Numbered from the stretch's first letter, positions 11,235 to 24,452 are shown. The stretch is 64,000 nt of DNA from Thinopyrum elongatum (GCA_011799875.1 CM022298.1:52692133-52756132), one strand, 5' to 3'. The notes: generated by a model not told the origin, from the sequence alone. A program made the numbers and translations.

Positions 11235-13318
11235 ATGGCTCAAGAGAATACCAAATTGTGTGACTTTTCCAATACTAATAATAATGATTTTATTAGTACT
11301 CCGATTGCTCCCGCCACTAGTGTGGAATCTTATGAAATTAATGCCGCTTTGCTGAATCTTGTTATGAAAGAATAATTTTCCGGCCTTCCTAGTGAAGATG
11401 CCGCATCCCATCTAAATAATTTCGTTGAGTTGTGTGATATGCAAAAGAAGAAAGATGTGGATAATGATATTGTTAAATTGAAGCTATTCCGTTCTCACTA
11501 CGAGATCATGCTAAAACTTGGTTTTCATCTTTGCCTAAAAATAGTATTGATTCATGGAATAAGTGTAAAGATGCTTTTATTTCCAAGTATTTTCCTCCCG
11601 CTAAGGTCATCTCCCTTAGGAATGATATTATCAATTTTAAGCAACTTGATCATGAACATGTTGCACAATCTTGGGAGAGAATGAAATTGATGATACGAAA
11701 TTGCCCTACTCATGGTTTAAATTTGTGGATGATCATACAAAATTTTTATGCCGGATTGAATTTTGCTTCTAGAAATCTTTTAGATTCGGCCGCAGGAGGT
11801 AATTTTATGGAAATTACTTTAGGAGAAGCTACTAAACTCCTAGATAATATTATGGTTAATTATTCTCAATGGCATACCGAAAGATCTTTCACTAGTAAAA
11901 AAGTGCATGCGAATGAAGAGATTAATGTTTTGAGTGGAAAGATGGATGAGCTTATGAAATTGTTTGCTAGCAAGAGTGCTTCTATTGATCCTACTGATAT
12001 GCCATTGTCCACTTTGATTGAAAATAATAATGAACCTGTGGATGTGAATTTTGTTGGTAGGAACAATTTTGGTAATAACGCGTATAGAGGTAATTTTAAT
12101 CCTAGGTCGTTCCCTAGTAATTCCTCTAATAATTATGGTAATTCCTACAACAATTCTTATGGAAATTATAATAAGATGCCCTCTGATCTTGAGAATAGTA
12201 TTAAAGAATTTATGAGTTCACAAAAGAATTTCAATGCTTTGGTTGAAGAAAAATTGCTTAAGATTGATGATTTGGCTAGGAACATTGATAGAATTTCTCT
12301 TGAGGTTGATTCTTTGAAAATTAGATCTATTTCACCCAAGCATGATATTAATGAATCTCTAAAAGCTATGAGAATTTCCATTGATGAGTACAAAGAAAGA
12401 ACCGCTAAGATGCGTGCTAAGCGAGATTGGTTTGTAAAAGCGTGTTCTTCTAGTTTTTGTGAAAATAATGATGAAGATCTTAAAGTGATTGATGTGACTC
12501 CTATTGAATCTTTGTTTTCCAATATAAATCTTGATAAAGATGGGACTGGAGATGAGTCAACTTTAGTTAAAAGGCATCCCAATGATTTGGAGTTTATAGA
12601 TCTAGATGCAAAAATTGATAAAAGTGGGATTGGAGAGGTTAAAACTTTAAGTAGCGATGAACCCACTCTTTTGGATTTCAAGGAATTTAATTATGATAAT
12701 TGTTCTTTAATAGATTGTATTTCCTTGTTGCAATCCATGTTGAATTCTCCTCATGCTTATAATCAAAATAAAGCTTTTACTAAACATATCGTTGATGCTA
12801 TGATGAAATCTTTTGAAGAAAATCTTGAATTGGAAGTTTCTATCCCTAGAAAACTTTATGATGAGTGGGAACCTACTATTACGATTAAGATTAAAGATTA
12901 TGAGTGCTATGCTTTGTGTGATTTGGGTGCTAGCGTTTCCACGATTCCAAAAACTTTATGTGATGTGTTAGGTTTCCGTGAATTTGATGATTGTTCTTTA
13001 AATTTGCATCTTGCGGATTCCACTATTAAGAAACCAATGGGAAGAATTAATGATGTTCTTATTATTGCAAATAGGAATTATGTGCCCGTAGATTTCATTG
13101 TTCTTGATATAGATTGCAATCCTACATGTCCTATTATTCTTGGTAGACCTTTCCTTAGAACGATTGGTGCAATTATTGATATGAAAGAAGGAAACATTAG
13201 ATTTCTATTTCCATTAAGGAAGGGCATGGAACACTTTCCTAGAAAGAAAATTAAGTTGACATATGAATCTATTATGAGAGCCACTTATGGATTGCATACC
13301 AAAGATGATAATACCTAG
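11235..13318 (+). pseudogene. gag-pro: A1 gag-protease, disrupted
   Basis: Gag begins at the ATG at 11235 (MAQENTKLCDF). An in-frame TAA at 11373-11375 replaces a glutamine codon found in B, and a 1-bp deletion near 11488 shifts the frame. From 11531 to the TAG at 13316 the frame is open (595 aa). It contains the Retrotrans_gag capsid-like region (SIDSWNKCKDAFISKYF, SWERMKLMIRNCPTHGL), an Asn/Gly/Ser-rich linker, and a retropepsin-like domain with CDLGAS in place of the usual D-[ST]-G, as in Athila-group proteases, then CPIILGRPFLRT. There is no CCHC knuckle, RT, RNase H or integrase. It would assemble capsids only with a helper element. Confidence 0.85.
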
Positions 13319-16155
13319 ATCTATGTGTTTTTATGCCTAGCTAAGGGCGTTAAACAATAGCGCTTGTTGGGAGGCAACCCAATTTTATTTTTGTTCTTGA
13401 TTTTTTGGTTCTGTTTTTCAATAAATAATTCATCTAGCCTCTGGTTAGATGTGTTTTTGTGTTTTAATTAGTGTTTGTGCCAAGTAAGACCTTTGGGATG
13501 GCTTACGGTGATAGTTGATTTGATCTTGCTGAAAAACAGAAACTTTTGCGTCCAGTCACAGAATTTTCTAAATTCGCTGGAGCATGAAAAACCCCTGAAT
13601 TTTTTACAAAGGATAGGTATTCAAATTTCCTATGTTTATCTTATGTTTCAGAATTTTTGGAGTTACATAAGTATTAGAACAATTCAGATCTTCGCAGACT
13701 GTTCTGTTTTTGACAGATTCTGTTTTCTATGTGTTGTTTGCTTATTTTGATGAATCTATGGGTAGTATCGAGGGGTAGGAACCATGGAAAAGTTGGAATA
13801 CAGTAGATATTACACCAATATAAATAAATAATGAGTTCACAACAGTACCAAAAGTGGTGATTTATTTTCTTATACTAACGGATCTCATGAGTTTTCTGTT
13901 GAGTTTTGTGTTGTGAAGTTTTCAAGTTTGGGTAAAGATTTGATGGACTATGGAATAAGGAATGGCAAGAGCCTAAGCTTGGGGATGCCCAAGGCACCCC
14001 AAGGTAATATTCAAGGATAACCAAGAGCCTAAGCTTGGGGATGCCCCGGATGGCATCCCCTCTTTCGTCTTCGTCTATCGGTAAATTTACTTGAGGCTAT
14101 ATTTTTATTTACCACATGATATGTGTTTTGCTTGGAGCGTCTTGTATGATATGAGTCTTTACTTTTTAGTTTGCCACAATCATACTTGATGTATAGACCT
14201 TTTGAGAGGCACACACATGAATCGTGATTTATTAGAATACTCTATGTGCTTCACTTATATCTTTTGATCTAGGCAATTTTGCTCTAGTGCTTCACTTATA
14301 TCTTTTTAGAGCACGGCGGTGGCTTTATTTTGTAGAAATTATTGAACTCTCATGCTTCACTTATATTATTTTGAGAGTCTCTCTAAACAGCGTGGTAATT
14401 TGCTTTGGTTATGAATTTAGTCCTAATATGATAGGCATCCAAGAGGGATATAATAAAAACTTTCATATAAAGTGCATTGAATACTATGAGAAGTTTGATT
14501 CCTTATGATTGTTTTGAGATATAAAGATGGTGATATTAGAGTCATGCTAGTGAGTAATTGTGGATTGTAGAAATACTTGTGTTAAAGTTTGTGATTCCCG
14601 TAGCATGCACGTATGGTGAACCATTATGTGATGAAGTCGAAGCATGATTTATTTATTGATTGTCTTCCTTATGAGTGGTGGTCGGGGATGAGCGATGGTC
14701 TTTTCCTACCAATCTATCCCCCTAGGAGCATGCGCGTAGTACTTTTATTTGACGACTAATAGATTTTTGCAACAAGTATGTGAGTTCTTTATGACTAATG
14801 TTGAGTCTATGGATTATACGCACTCTCACCCTTCCACCATTGCTAGCCTCTCTAGTACCGCGCAACTTTCGCCGGTGCCATACACCCACCTATTACCTTC
14901 CTCAAAACAGCCACCATACCTACCTATTATGGAATTTCCATAGCCATTCCGAGATATATTGCCATGCAACTTCCACCATTCCGTTTTACTATGACACGTT
15001 CCATCATTGTCATATTGCTGTGCATAATCATGTAGTTGACATAGTATTTGTGGCAAAGCCACCGTTCATAATTTTCATACATGTCACTCTTGAGTCATTG
15101 CACATCCCGGTACACCGCCGGAGGCATTCATATAGAGTCATATTTTGTTCTAAGTATCGAGTTGTAATTCTTGAGTTGTAAGTAAATAAAAGTGTGATGA
15201 TCATCATTATTAGAGCATTGTCCCATGTGAGGAAAGGATGATGGAAGCTATGATTCCCTCACAAGTTGGGATGAGTCTCCGGACTTTACAAAAAAAAAGA
15301 GGCCAAAGAAGCCCATAAAAAAAAGAGGCCAAGAAGCCCACCAAAAAAAATTGAGAGAAAAGAGAGAAAGGGCAATGTTACTATCCTTTTTCCACACTTG
15401 TGCTTCAAAGTAGCACCATGATCTTCATGATAAAGAGTCTCCTATGTTGTCACTTTCATATACTAATGGGAATTTTTTTCATTATAGAACTTGGCCTGTA
15501 TATTCCAATGATGGGCTTCCTCAAATTGCCCTAGGTCTTCGTGAGCAAGCGAGTTGGATGCACACCCACTTAGTTTTCTTTTGAGCTTTCATAAACTTAT
15601 AGCTCTAGTGCATCCGTTGCATGGCAATCCCTACTCACTCACATTGATATCTATTGATGGGCATCTCCATAGCCTGTTGATACGCCTAGTTGATGTGAGA
15701 CTATCTCCTTCTTTTTTGTCTTCTCCACAACCACCATATTCTATTCCACCTATAGTGATATGTCCATGGCTCATGCTCATGTATTGCATGAAAGTTGAAA
15801 AAGTTTCAGAACATCAAAAGTATGAAACAATTGCTTGGCTTGTCATCGGGGTTGTGCATGATTTGAATACTTTGTGTGATGAAGATGGAGCATAGCCAGA
15901 CTATATGATTTTGTAGGGATAGCTTTCTTTGGCCATGTTATTTTGAGATGACATGATTGCTTTATTAGTATGCTTGAAGTATTATTGTTTTTATGTCAAT
16001 ATTAAACTTCTGTTTTGAATCTTATGGATCTGAACATTAATGCCACAATAAAGAAAATTACATGGATAAATATGTTAGGTAGCATTCCACATCAAAAATT
16101 CTGTTTTTATCATTTACCTACTCGAGGACGAGCAGGAATTAAGCTTGGGGATGCT
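13319..16155 (+). other. A1 3' noncoding region and polypurine tract
   Basis: 2.8 kb without a supported gene; it has homologous counterparts in B (19623-22106) and C (46779-49334). It carries the post-ORF double hairpin (13347-13382) and two GGGGATGCC hairpins (13978-14004 and 14037-14060). Repeated GCTTCACTTATAT motifs lie at 14250-14370. The polypurine tract AATTAAGCTTGGGGATGCT (16137-16155) directly abuts the 3' LTR. Confidence 0.8.
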
Positions 16156-17691
16156 TGATACGTCTCCAACGTATCTATAATTTTTTATTGTTCCATGCTA
16201 TTATATTATCTGTTTTGGATGTTTTATATGCATTATTGTGCTATTTTATATTATTTTTGGGACTAACCTATTAACCTAGAGCCTAGTGCCAATTTCTGTT
16301 TTTTTTCTTGTTTGTGAGCTTCGCAAAAAAGGAATACTAAACGGAGTCCAAACGGAATAAAACTTCACGATAATTTTTCTTGGACCCGAAGACACTCAGG
16401 GGACTTGGAGTGCAAGTCAGAAGAGCCACGAGGCGGCGGCAAGGGCGGAGGGCGCGCCCTAGGTGGGCGCCCCTACCTTGTGGGCCCCTCGGTGACCCCC
16501 TGACCTAGCTCTTCCTCCTATATATTCACATATATTCCACAACCACCAAAAGCATCCACGAAAACACTTTTCCACTGCTGCAACCTTCTGTTCATGTGAG
16601 ATCCCATCTTGGAGCCTTTTCCGGCATCCTGCCGGAGGGGGATTCGATCATGGAGGGCACCTACATCAACTCTATTGCCCTTCCGATGAAGCATGAGTAG
16701 TTTACCACAGACCTACGGGTCCATAGCTAGTAGCTAGATGGCTTCTTCTCTCTCTCTTTGATTCTCAATATCATGTTCTCCTCGATGTTCTTAGAGATCT
16801 ATCCGATGTAATCTTCTTTTGCGCTGTGTTTGTCGAGATCCGATGAATTGTGGATTTATGATCAGCTTATCTATGAATATTATTTGAATCTTCTCTGAAT
16901 TCTTATATGCATGATTTGATATCTTTGTATTTCTCTTCGAACTACCGGTTTGGTTTGGCCAACTAGATTGGTTTTTCTTGCAATGGGAGAGGTGCTTAGC
17001 TTGCGAGACACGTATTGAATTGTTGCCATCGAGGATAAAAAGATGGGGTTTTCATCATATTGCTTGAGTTTATTCCTCTACATCATGTCATCTTACTTAA
17101 GGCGTTACTCCGTTCTTTATGAAGTTAATACTCTAGATGCATGCTGGATAGCGGTCGATGTGTGGAGTAATAGTAGTAGATGCAGGCAGGAGTCGGTCTA
17201 CTTGACACGGACGTGATGCCTATATTACATAATCATTGCCTTGGATATCGTCATAACTTTGCGCTTTTCTATCAATTGCTCGACAGTAATTTGTTCACCC
17301 ACCGTATTATTTGCCTTCATGAGAGAAGCCTCTAGTGAAACCTATGGTCCCCGGGTCTATTTTCCATCATATTAGTTTCCGATCTACTATTTTGCAATCT
17401 TTTATTTTCAGATCTATAAACCAAAATAAAAATAAAAAAAATTATCTTTTGTCTAGTTTTATTTATCTCTATCAGATCTCACCTTTGCAAGTGACTGTGA
17501 AGGGATTGACAACCCCTTTATCGCGTTGGGTGCAAGTGTTTGATTGTTTGTACAGGTGCATCTATTGGGGACTTGCGCGCTCCTACTGTATTGATACCTT
17601 GCTTCTTAACTGAGGGAAATACTTATCTCTACTGTGCTGCATCACCCTTTCCTCTTCAAGAGAAAAACCAACGCAAGCTCAAGAAGTAGCA
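16156..17691 (+). repeat. A1 3' LTR
   Basis: 1,536 bp, TGATACGTCTCC to AAGAAGTAGCA. It has a TATATA box at 16519-16524 and the leader hairpin TCCGGCA-tcc-TGCCGGA at 16620-16636. The CTTGG duplication follows at 17692. Confidence 0.92.
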
Positions 17692-18028
17692 CTTGGGTGG
17701 CTAGAGGTCGGTCAATGTTGAGGGGTTAGTTTTGGAGCAAATTCTAATAGTCAGTGAACTTAATATTCCGCAATCCAAAAAATCAACTAAGAAAAGAAAA
17801 GTTGGTACTGTCTCGATGACAGTGGCCGCAACCTCATGAGCATCCTAAATATCTTTCACGACGACATCATATTTTGTTACCATTTTCTACTATTTTCTGT
17901 GACTCCTAGTAGATCTTAAGAATGTGAGTGCATTAATCATCAACACTCAGGGTTGTTGTCAGCACGTCTGGGGCTTCTATCAATGTGAAGAACAACGAAT
18001 TCTATGGGGTCAACACTCGGGCCGTTGT
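17692..18028. repeat. Old repeat X1, middle island
   Basis: Continuation of X1 from 4456. It includes the end of duplication unit 2 (to about 17812) and then unrelated X1 sequence with a roughly 70-bp tandem repeat whose units share TCAACACTC..GTTGTCAGCACGTC (about 17939-18023, and split across element B into 26058-26071). No gene. Confidence 0.65.
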
Positions 18029-19622
18029 TGATGTTGGCTTGAACTACGTCGGTATTTCCCCAAAGAGGAAGGGATGATGCAGCACAGCAATGGTAGGTAT
18101 TTCCCTCAGTGATGATACCAAGGTTATCGAACCAGTAGGAGAACCAAGCAACACTACGTAAACAGCACCTGCACACAAATAACAACTACTCGCAATCCGA
18201 CGTGTTAAAGGGGTTGTCAATCCCTTTCGGGTAATGATGCCAGAAATTGGCAAAAGGACGGGATAAAAATATGATAGATTGGATAAATAGATCTCGAATA
18301 AAAGCAAATTAAAATAAAGTGCAGCAAGGTATTTTTGGGTTTTTGGAAATATAGATCTGAAAATAAAAGCAAATAAAAATAGATCACGAAGGCAAATATA
18401 TTAAAGAAGAGACCCGGGGGCCGTAGGTTTCACTAGTGGCTTCTCTCGAGAAAAATAGCAAACAGTGGGTAAACGAATTACTGTTGGGCAATTGATAGAA
18501 CTTCAAATAATCATGACGATATCCAGGCAATGATCATTATATAGGCATCATGTCCAAGATTAGTAGACCGACTCCTACCTGCATCTACTACTATTACTCC
18601 ACACATCGACCGCTATCCAGCATGCATCTAGTGTATTAAGTTCATGGAAAAATGGAGTCATGCGATAAGAAAGATGACATGATGTAGACAAGATCTATTT
18701 ATGTAGAAATAGACCCCATCTTGTTATCCTTAATAGCAATGATTCATACGTGTCGGTTCCCTTTCTGTCACTGGGATCAAGCACCGTAAGACCGAACCCA
18801 TCACAAAGCACCTCTTCCCATTGCAAGATAAATAGATCAAGTTGGCCAAACAAAACCCAAATATCAGAGAATAAATACGAGGCTATAAGTAATCATGCAT
18901 ATAAGAGATCAAAGAAGACTCAAATAACTTTCATGGATAAAAAGATAGATCTGATCATAAACTCAAAGTTCATCGGATCCCAACAAACACACCGCAAAAA
19001 GATTACATCAAATAGATCTCCAAGAGACCGTTGTATTGAGAATCAAAAGAGAGAGAGGAAGCCATCTAGCTACTAACTACGGACCTGTAGGTCTACAAAG
19101 AACTACTCACGCATCATCGGAGAGTCACCAATGGACATGATGAACCCCTCCGTGATGGTGTCTAGATTAGATCTGTGGTTTCTGGAACTTGCGGCGGCTG
19201 GAATTGATTTTCGTTGACTCCTCTAGGGTTTCTGGAATATTGGGGTATTTATAGAGCAAAGAGGCGGTTCAGGGGGCACCCGAGGTGGGCACAACCCACC
19301 AGGGCGCGCCTGGGCCTCCAGGCGCGCCCTGGTGGGTTGTGCTCCCCTCGGAGCACCCCGCAGGTGCTTCTCCGGCCCACTAGATGTCTTCTTGTCCAAA
19401 AAAAATCCACAAAAAGTTTCGTTGCGTTTGGACTCCGTTTGGTATTGATTTCCTGCGATGTAAAAAACATGCAAAAAATAGCAACTGGCACTTGGCACTA
19501 TGTCAATAGGTTAGTACCAAAAAATGATATAAAATGACTATAAAATGATTATAAAACATCCAAGAATGATAATATAACAGCATGGAACAATAAAAAATTA
19601 TAGATACATTGGAGACGTATCA
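18029..19622 (-). repeat. B 3' LTR
   Basis: 1,594 bp, pairing with 24464-26057. The start of the LTR on the element strand is at 19622 (TGATACGTCTCC in reverse complement). Confidence 0.93.
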
Positions 19623-22106
19623 GCATCCCCAAGCTTAATTCCTGCTCGTCCTCGAGTAGGTAAATGATAAAAACAGAATTTTTGATGTGGAATGCTGCCT
19701 AACATGTCATCTCATATTCTTTTCTTTATAGCATGGACATTTGGACTTTTATATGGTGCAAAGCAATAGTCTAGTTTTGACATGAGACTTAAATACTCAA
19801 GCATATCAACAAGCAACCATGTCTTTCAAAATATCAATGCTAAAATAAGTTATCCCTAGCCCATCATGCTCAAACATTGATCCATTCATAAAACACACTC
19901 GCATATTAGCTACACCCAATGCTCAAGTATGATCATAGTGCCTCCTAGTTGGTGCTTTATAAGAGAAGGTGGAGACTCAAATAAAAATAAAAATTTCATA
20001 AAGTAAAAGAAAGGCCCTTCGCGGAGGGAAGTAGGGATTTGTAGAGGTGCCAGAGCTCAAAGCGAAAAACTTAGAGATAAAAACATTTTGGGAGGCATAC
20101 TTTTCCCACCAACGAAAACGACTTAGAGTTCCCTACACTTTCCATGCTAGATATATCATAGGCGGTTCCCAAACAGAAAATAAAGTTTATTCCTTTTTCC
20201 ACCATACTTTCACTTTCCATGGCTAACCGTATCCACGGGTGCCCTCCATACCAACACTTTCCAAGGAATTTATTATTTGACAACATAAAGTAAATTCATT
20301 TTTCATTTCGAGACTGGGTATCCCTAATACCTTTGCCTTACTCTCGTGCAATAACAAGTGAATAAACACTCATCGTGAGAATAACATATCTAGCATGGAA
20401 AATATCGGCCACCCCTCACCGCCTCGCGAGCGGTATGAGCACACAAAAGAGAAATTTATTTTGAAAATTAGAGATGGCACATACAAATTTGCTTAGAACG
20501 GCAAAAGAATACCGCATATAGGTAGATATAGTGGACTCATGTGGCAAAACTGGTTTAAAGGTTTTTGGATGCACAAGTAGTGATCATACTTAGTGCAAAA
20601 TGAAGGCTAGCAAAAGATTGAGAAGCGACCAACCAAGAAACGAATAATCTCATAAGCGAGCATTAAGCATAATTAACACCGAATAATGCACCACAAGTAG
20701 GATGTAATTTCATTGCATGACTATTGACTTTCGTGCTTGCATAGGGAATCACAAACCTTAACACCAAGATTCTTACTAAAGCACAATTACTCATCAACAT
20801 GACTCACATATCACATCATCATATCTCAAAACTATTACAAGGAATCAAGTTTATTTTGTCCAATGATCTTCATGAAAGTTTTTATTAAATCCTTCTTGGA
20901 TATCTATCACTTTGGAACTAATTTTTATATGTTGCTTTTGATAAGCTCAAACAAATATAAGTGAAGATCATGAGCATAATATTTCTTTCTCTCAAATTAA
21001 TTTAAGTGAAGCAAGAGAGAATTTCTTTAAAAAATTACTAACTCTCAAACAAATATAAGTGAAGCATGAGAGCATTTCTTCAAAAATAACAAAGCACACC
21101 GTGCTCAAAAAGATATAAGTGAAGCACTAGAGCAATTCCATAGCTCATAAAAATTTAAGTGGAGCATAGAGAGCAATTCTAACAAGTCATGGCATAATTT
21201 TGGCTCTCTCAAATAGGTGTGTCCAGCAAGGATTCAAGACTTAAAACAAAAGGAAAAACAAGCAAAGACTCATATCATACAAGACGCTCCAAGCAAAACT
21301 CATAATATGTGACGAATAAAAATATAGTTTCAAGTAAAATACCGATGGTCGTTAGAAGAAAGAGGGGATGCCACTCGGGGCATCCCCAAGCTTAGTTGCT
21401 TGCTTCTCTTTGGATAATGGCTTGGGGTGCCATGGGCATCCCCAAGATTAGGCTCTTCTTACTCCTTATTCCTTCATCCATCGTAACATCACCCAAAACT
21501 TGAAAACTTCAATCACACAAAACATAACAAAACCTTCATGAGATCCGTTAGTATAAGAAAACCAATCTTTACTTTAAGTACTGTAGAAAACCTATTCAAA
21601 TTTTGTTATTGCATTATGTATACTGTATTCTAACTTTTCCATGGCAAAAACTCTTCAAAGAAAACCATAGAATCATCAAAATAAGCACATAACACAATGA
21701 AAACAGAATCTGTCAAAAACAGAGCAGTATATAAAGTGCGAATTGTTCTCATAATTCTGTAACTCCAAAAATTCTTAGAAATTAGGACAACAGATGAAAT
21801 TTGTATATCAATCTTGTGTAACAAATTCAGAATTTTTCCTCGCTTCTGTAATTCTAAACAATTATTTTTCTGGACACAAAAGTTTCTGTTTTCCAACAAG
21901 ATCAAATCAACTATCACCAAAGCTATCCCAATGGCTTTACTTGGCACAAATACTAATTAAAACACAAAAAACACAATCATAACAGTAGCATAATTGTGCA
22001 AACACTCAATAACAGAAAGCAAAAGACAAAAATAAATTGTATTCATTGGGTTGCCTCCCAACAAGCGCTATTGTTTTACGCCCCTAGCTAGGCATAAAGC
22101 AAGGAT
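19623..22106 (-). other. B 3' noncoding region and polypurine tract
   Basis: No gene. The tract next to the 3' LTR (19623-19641, in reverse complement) is the same AAGCTTGGGGATGC motif as in A1 and C. Two hairpins of that motif lie at 21364-21387 and 21421-21446, several AAATATAAGTGAAGC-type repeats at 20945-21180, and the post-ORF double hairpin at 22046-22081. Confidence 0.8.
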
Positions 22107-24189
22107 CTAAGTCTTGTCCTCTTTATTTCTAGATCCATAAGATGCCCTCATGATTGATTCATATGGTGGCCTAATTCTTGTTCTAGGGAAGTGTTCCATA
22201 CCCTTCCTTAGTGGAAATTGGAATTTAATATTGCCTTCTTTCATATCAATCACGGCACCAATAGTGCGTAAAAACGGTCTACCAAGAATAATTGGACAAG
22301 ACGGATTGCAATCAATATCAAGAACAATAAAATCTATGGGCACATAATTCCTATTTGCAAGAATAAGATCATCATTAATTCTTCCCATAGGCTTTTTAAT
22401 AGTAGAATCCGCCAAGTGCAAATTTAAAGAACATTCTTCAATATCGGTAAGACCAAGCACATCACATAAAGATTTCGGAATTGTAGAAACACTAGCACCC
22501 AAGTCACATAAAGCAAAACACTCATAATTTTTAATCTTGACTTTGATAGTAGGTTCCCACTCATCATGTAATTTTCTAGGAATTGAAACTTCTAATTCCA
22601 ACTTTTCTTCCAAAGCTTTCATCATAGCATCAACAATATGTTTAGTAAAAGCTTTATTTTGTTCATACGCATGGGGTGAATTAATCATGGATTGCAACAA
22701 AGAAATACAATCAATCAAAGAGCAACTATCATAATTAAAGTCTTTGTAATCCAAAAGAGTAGGCACATCACTAGTTAAAATTTTGACCTCTTCAAACCCA
22801 CTTTTATCAATTTTATCAACAAGATTTTTACCCTCCGAATTATCGGGACGCCTTCTAGCTAAAGTTGACTCTTCTCCAGTCCCTTTTTCATCAATCTTAA
22901 TTTTACTAAACAAGGAATCAATAGAAGAAACACCAATCATTTTAAGATCTTCATCACTTTTATGAAAGCAATCACTAGAAAACGCTTTTTCTAAAAATTC
23001 TCTTCTAGCTCTAAGCATAGCGGTTCTTTTCTTACTTTCATCCATAGAAACATAAAGAGCTTTAATTGATTCCTCTACCTTAGGCACAAAAATTTTCATC
23101 TTGAGATTTTCCACATCATGAGAAATTATATCAACACTTCTAGACAAATCATCAATCTTATTCAACTTTTCTTCCATTGTAGTGTTGAAAACTTTTTGAG
23201 TGTTGATAAATTCTTTAATATTATTCTCAAGATCAGAGGTGTTCCTATTATTATTATAAGATTGATTACCATAGGAATTACCATAATTATTAGAGGAATT
23301 ACTAGGAAAAGGCCTAGGATTAAAATTACCTCTATAAGCATTGTTATTGAAATTATTTCGAGAGATAAAATTCACATCTATGGCATCACTATTTTGCTCA
23401 ATCAAAGTAGAAAAAGGCACATAATTAAAATCAATAGGAGCACTTTTACTAGCAACCAATTTCATAAGAGCATCAACCTTTTCACTCAAAGAAGAAATTT
23501 CTTCAACCGAATTAACCTTTTTACTTGTTGGAGCTCTTTCGGTATGCCTTTGTGAATAATTTGCCATCATATTATCAAGCAATTTGGTGGCTTCACCCAA
23601 AGTAATTTTCATAAAAGTACCACCCGCGGCAGAATCTAAAAGATTACAAGAAACAAAATTCAACCCCGCATAAAAAATTTGTATGATCATCCAAAGATTT
23701 AACCCATGAGTTGGGCAATTCCTTAGCATCATTTTCATCCTTTCCCAAGATTGTGCAACATGCTCATGCTCAAGTTGCTTGAAATTCATGATCTGCGTTC
23801 TAAGGGAAATAATTTTTGCGGGCGAAAAATACTTAGTAATGAAAGCATCTTTGCACTTATTCCAAGAATTGATACTGTGGCGAGGCAACAAAGAAAACCA
23901 AATTTTTGCATGATCTCGCAAAGAAAACGGAAATAATTTCAACTTCACAACATCATTGTCCACATCTTTTTTTATTTTGCATATCGCATAATTCCATGAA
24001 TGTGTTAAGATGGGATGCGGCATCCTCATTAGGAGTATCGGAAAATTGATCTTTCATAACAAGATTCAGCAAAGCAATATTAATATCACAAGACTCCGCA
24101 CTAGTGGCGGGAGGAGCAATCGGAGTGCCAATAAAATCATTGTTGTTGGTATTTGAGAAATCACACAACTTGGTGTTCTCTTGAGTCAT
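22107..24189 (-). pseudogene. gag-pro: B gag-protease, one frameshift
   Basis: Starts at the ATG 24187-24189 (MTQENTKLCDF) and would be about 690 aa. The frame shifts once in a 7-A run (plus-strand T run 23967-23973), after which a 640-aa frame is open to 22107. Domains in order: N-terminal Gag, Retrotrans_gag capsid-like region (HSINSWNKCKDAF, SWERMKMMLRNCPTHGL), an Asn-rich linker, two short coiled-coil-like stretches, and a retropepsin-like domain (CFALCDLGASVSTIP, CPIILGRPFLRT). The DLGAS active site is that of the Athila group. No CCHC knuckle or pol genes. Apart from the single-base slip it is the best preserved gag-protease here. Confidence 0.87.
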
Positions 24190-24378
24190 TGTGACTACGC
24201 AACAAGATTGCACTCAAAAACAGATCCGGCAAGAAAACGGCGAACGAAAAAGAGGGCGAATAAAATGGCAAATTTTTGTGAAGTGGGGGAGAGAAAAACG
24301 AGAGGCAAATGGCAAATAATGTAAATTGCGAGGAGATGAGATTTGTGATTAGGAACCTGGTAGATGTTGATGATGTCT

Positions 24379-24395
24379 CCCCGGCAACGGCGCCA
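24379..24395 (-). promoter_or_regulatory. B internal primer-site copy
   Basis: Perfect TGGCGCCGTTGCCGGGG in reverse complement, 57 bp inside the LTR-proximal copy. See the separate finding on the duplicated site. Confidence 0.8.
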
Positions 24396-24435
24396 GAAAT
24401 GGCTAGTGGCCGGGAGACTATCTTGACTTGATCCT

Positions 24436-24452
24436 CCCCGGCAACGGCGCAA
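24436..24452 (-). promoter_or_regulatory. B LTR-proximal primer-binding site
   Basis: TTGCGCCGTTGCCGGGG on the element strand, 11 nt from the 5' LTR and one base different from the tRNA-Asp complement. Confidence 0.8.

Larger units (their letters stand above)
4457..17691 (+). mobile_element. LTR retrotransposon A1, non-autonomous Gag-PR gypsy type, with nested Z and A2
   Basis: The outer borders are TGATACGTCTCC at 4457 and AAGAAGTAGCA at 17691. Both are flanked by perfect CTTGG duplications (4452-4456 and 17692-17696), which sit inside repeat X1. Own parts are the 5' LTR in two pieces (4457-4779 and 10641-11015), PBS 11027, gag-protease 11235-13318, a long 3' noncoding region and the 3' LTR 16156-17691. 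DNA at 4780-10640 is foreign: segment Z plus truncated relative A2. No reverse transcriptase or integrase is present, so mobility must have come from a partner. Termini and Gag resemble the Athila-related Sabrina/WHAM-type elements of Triticeae; the name is unverified. Confidence 0.85.

Noticed and set aside
12166..12681. 171-aa minus-strand frame inside A1
   Set aside because: Shadow of the gag-protease frame on the plus strand.
7347..17691. A2 LTR and A1 3' LTR as the pair of one element
   Set aside because: They belong to different LTR subfamilies, and the flanks do not match (CCATC against CTTGG), whereas 4457 and 17691 share a perfect duplication.
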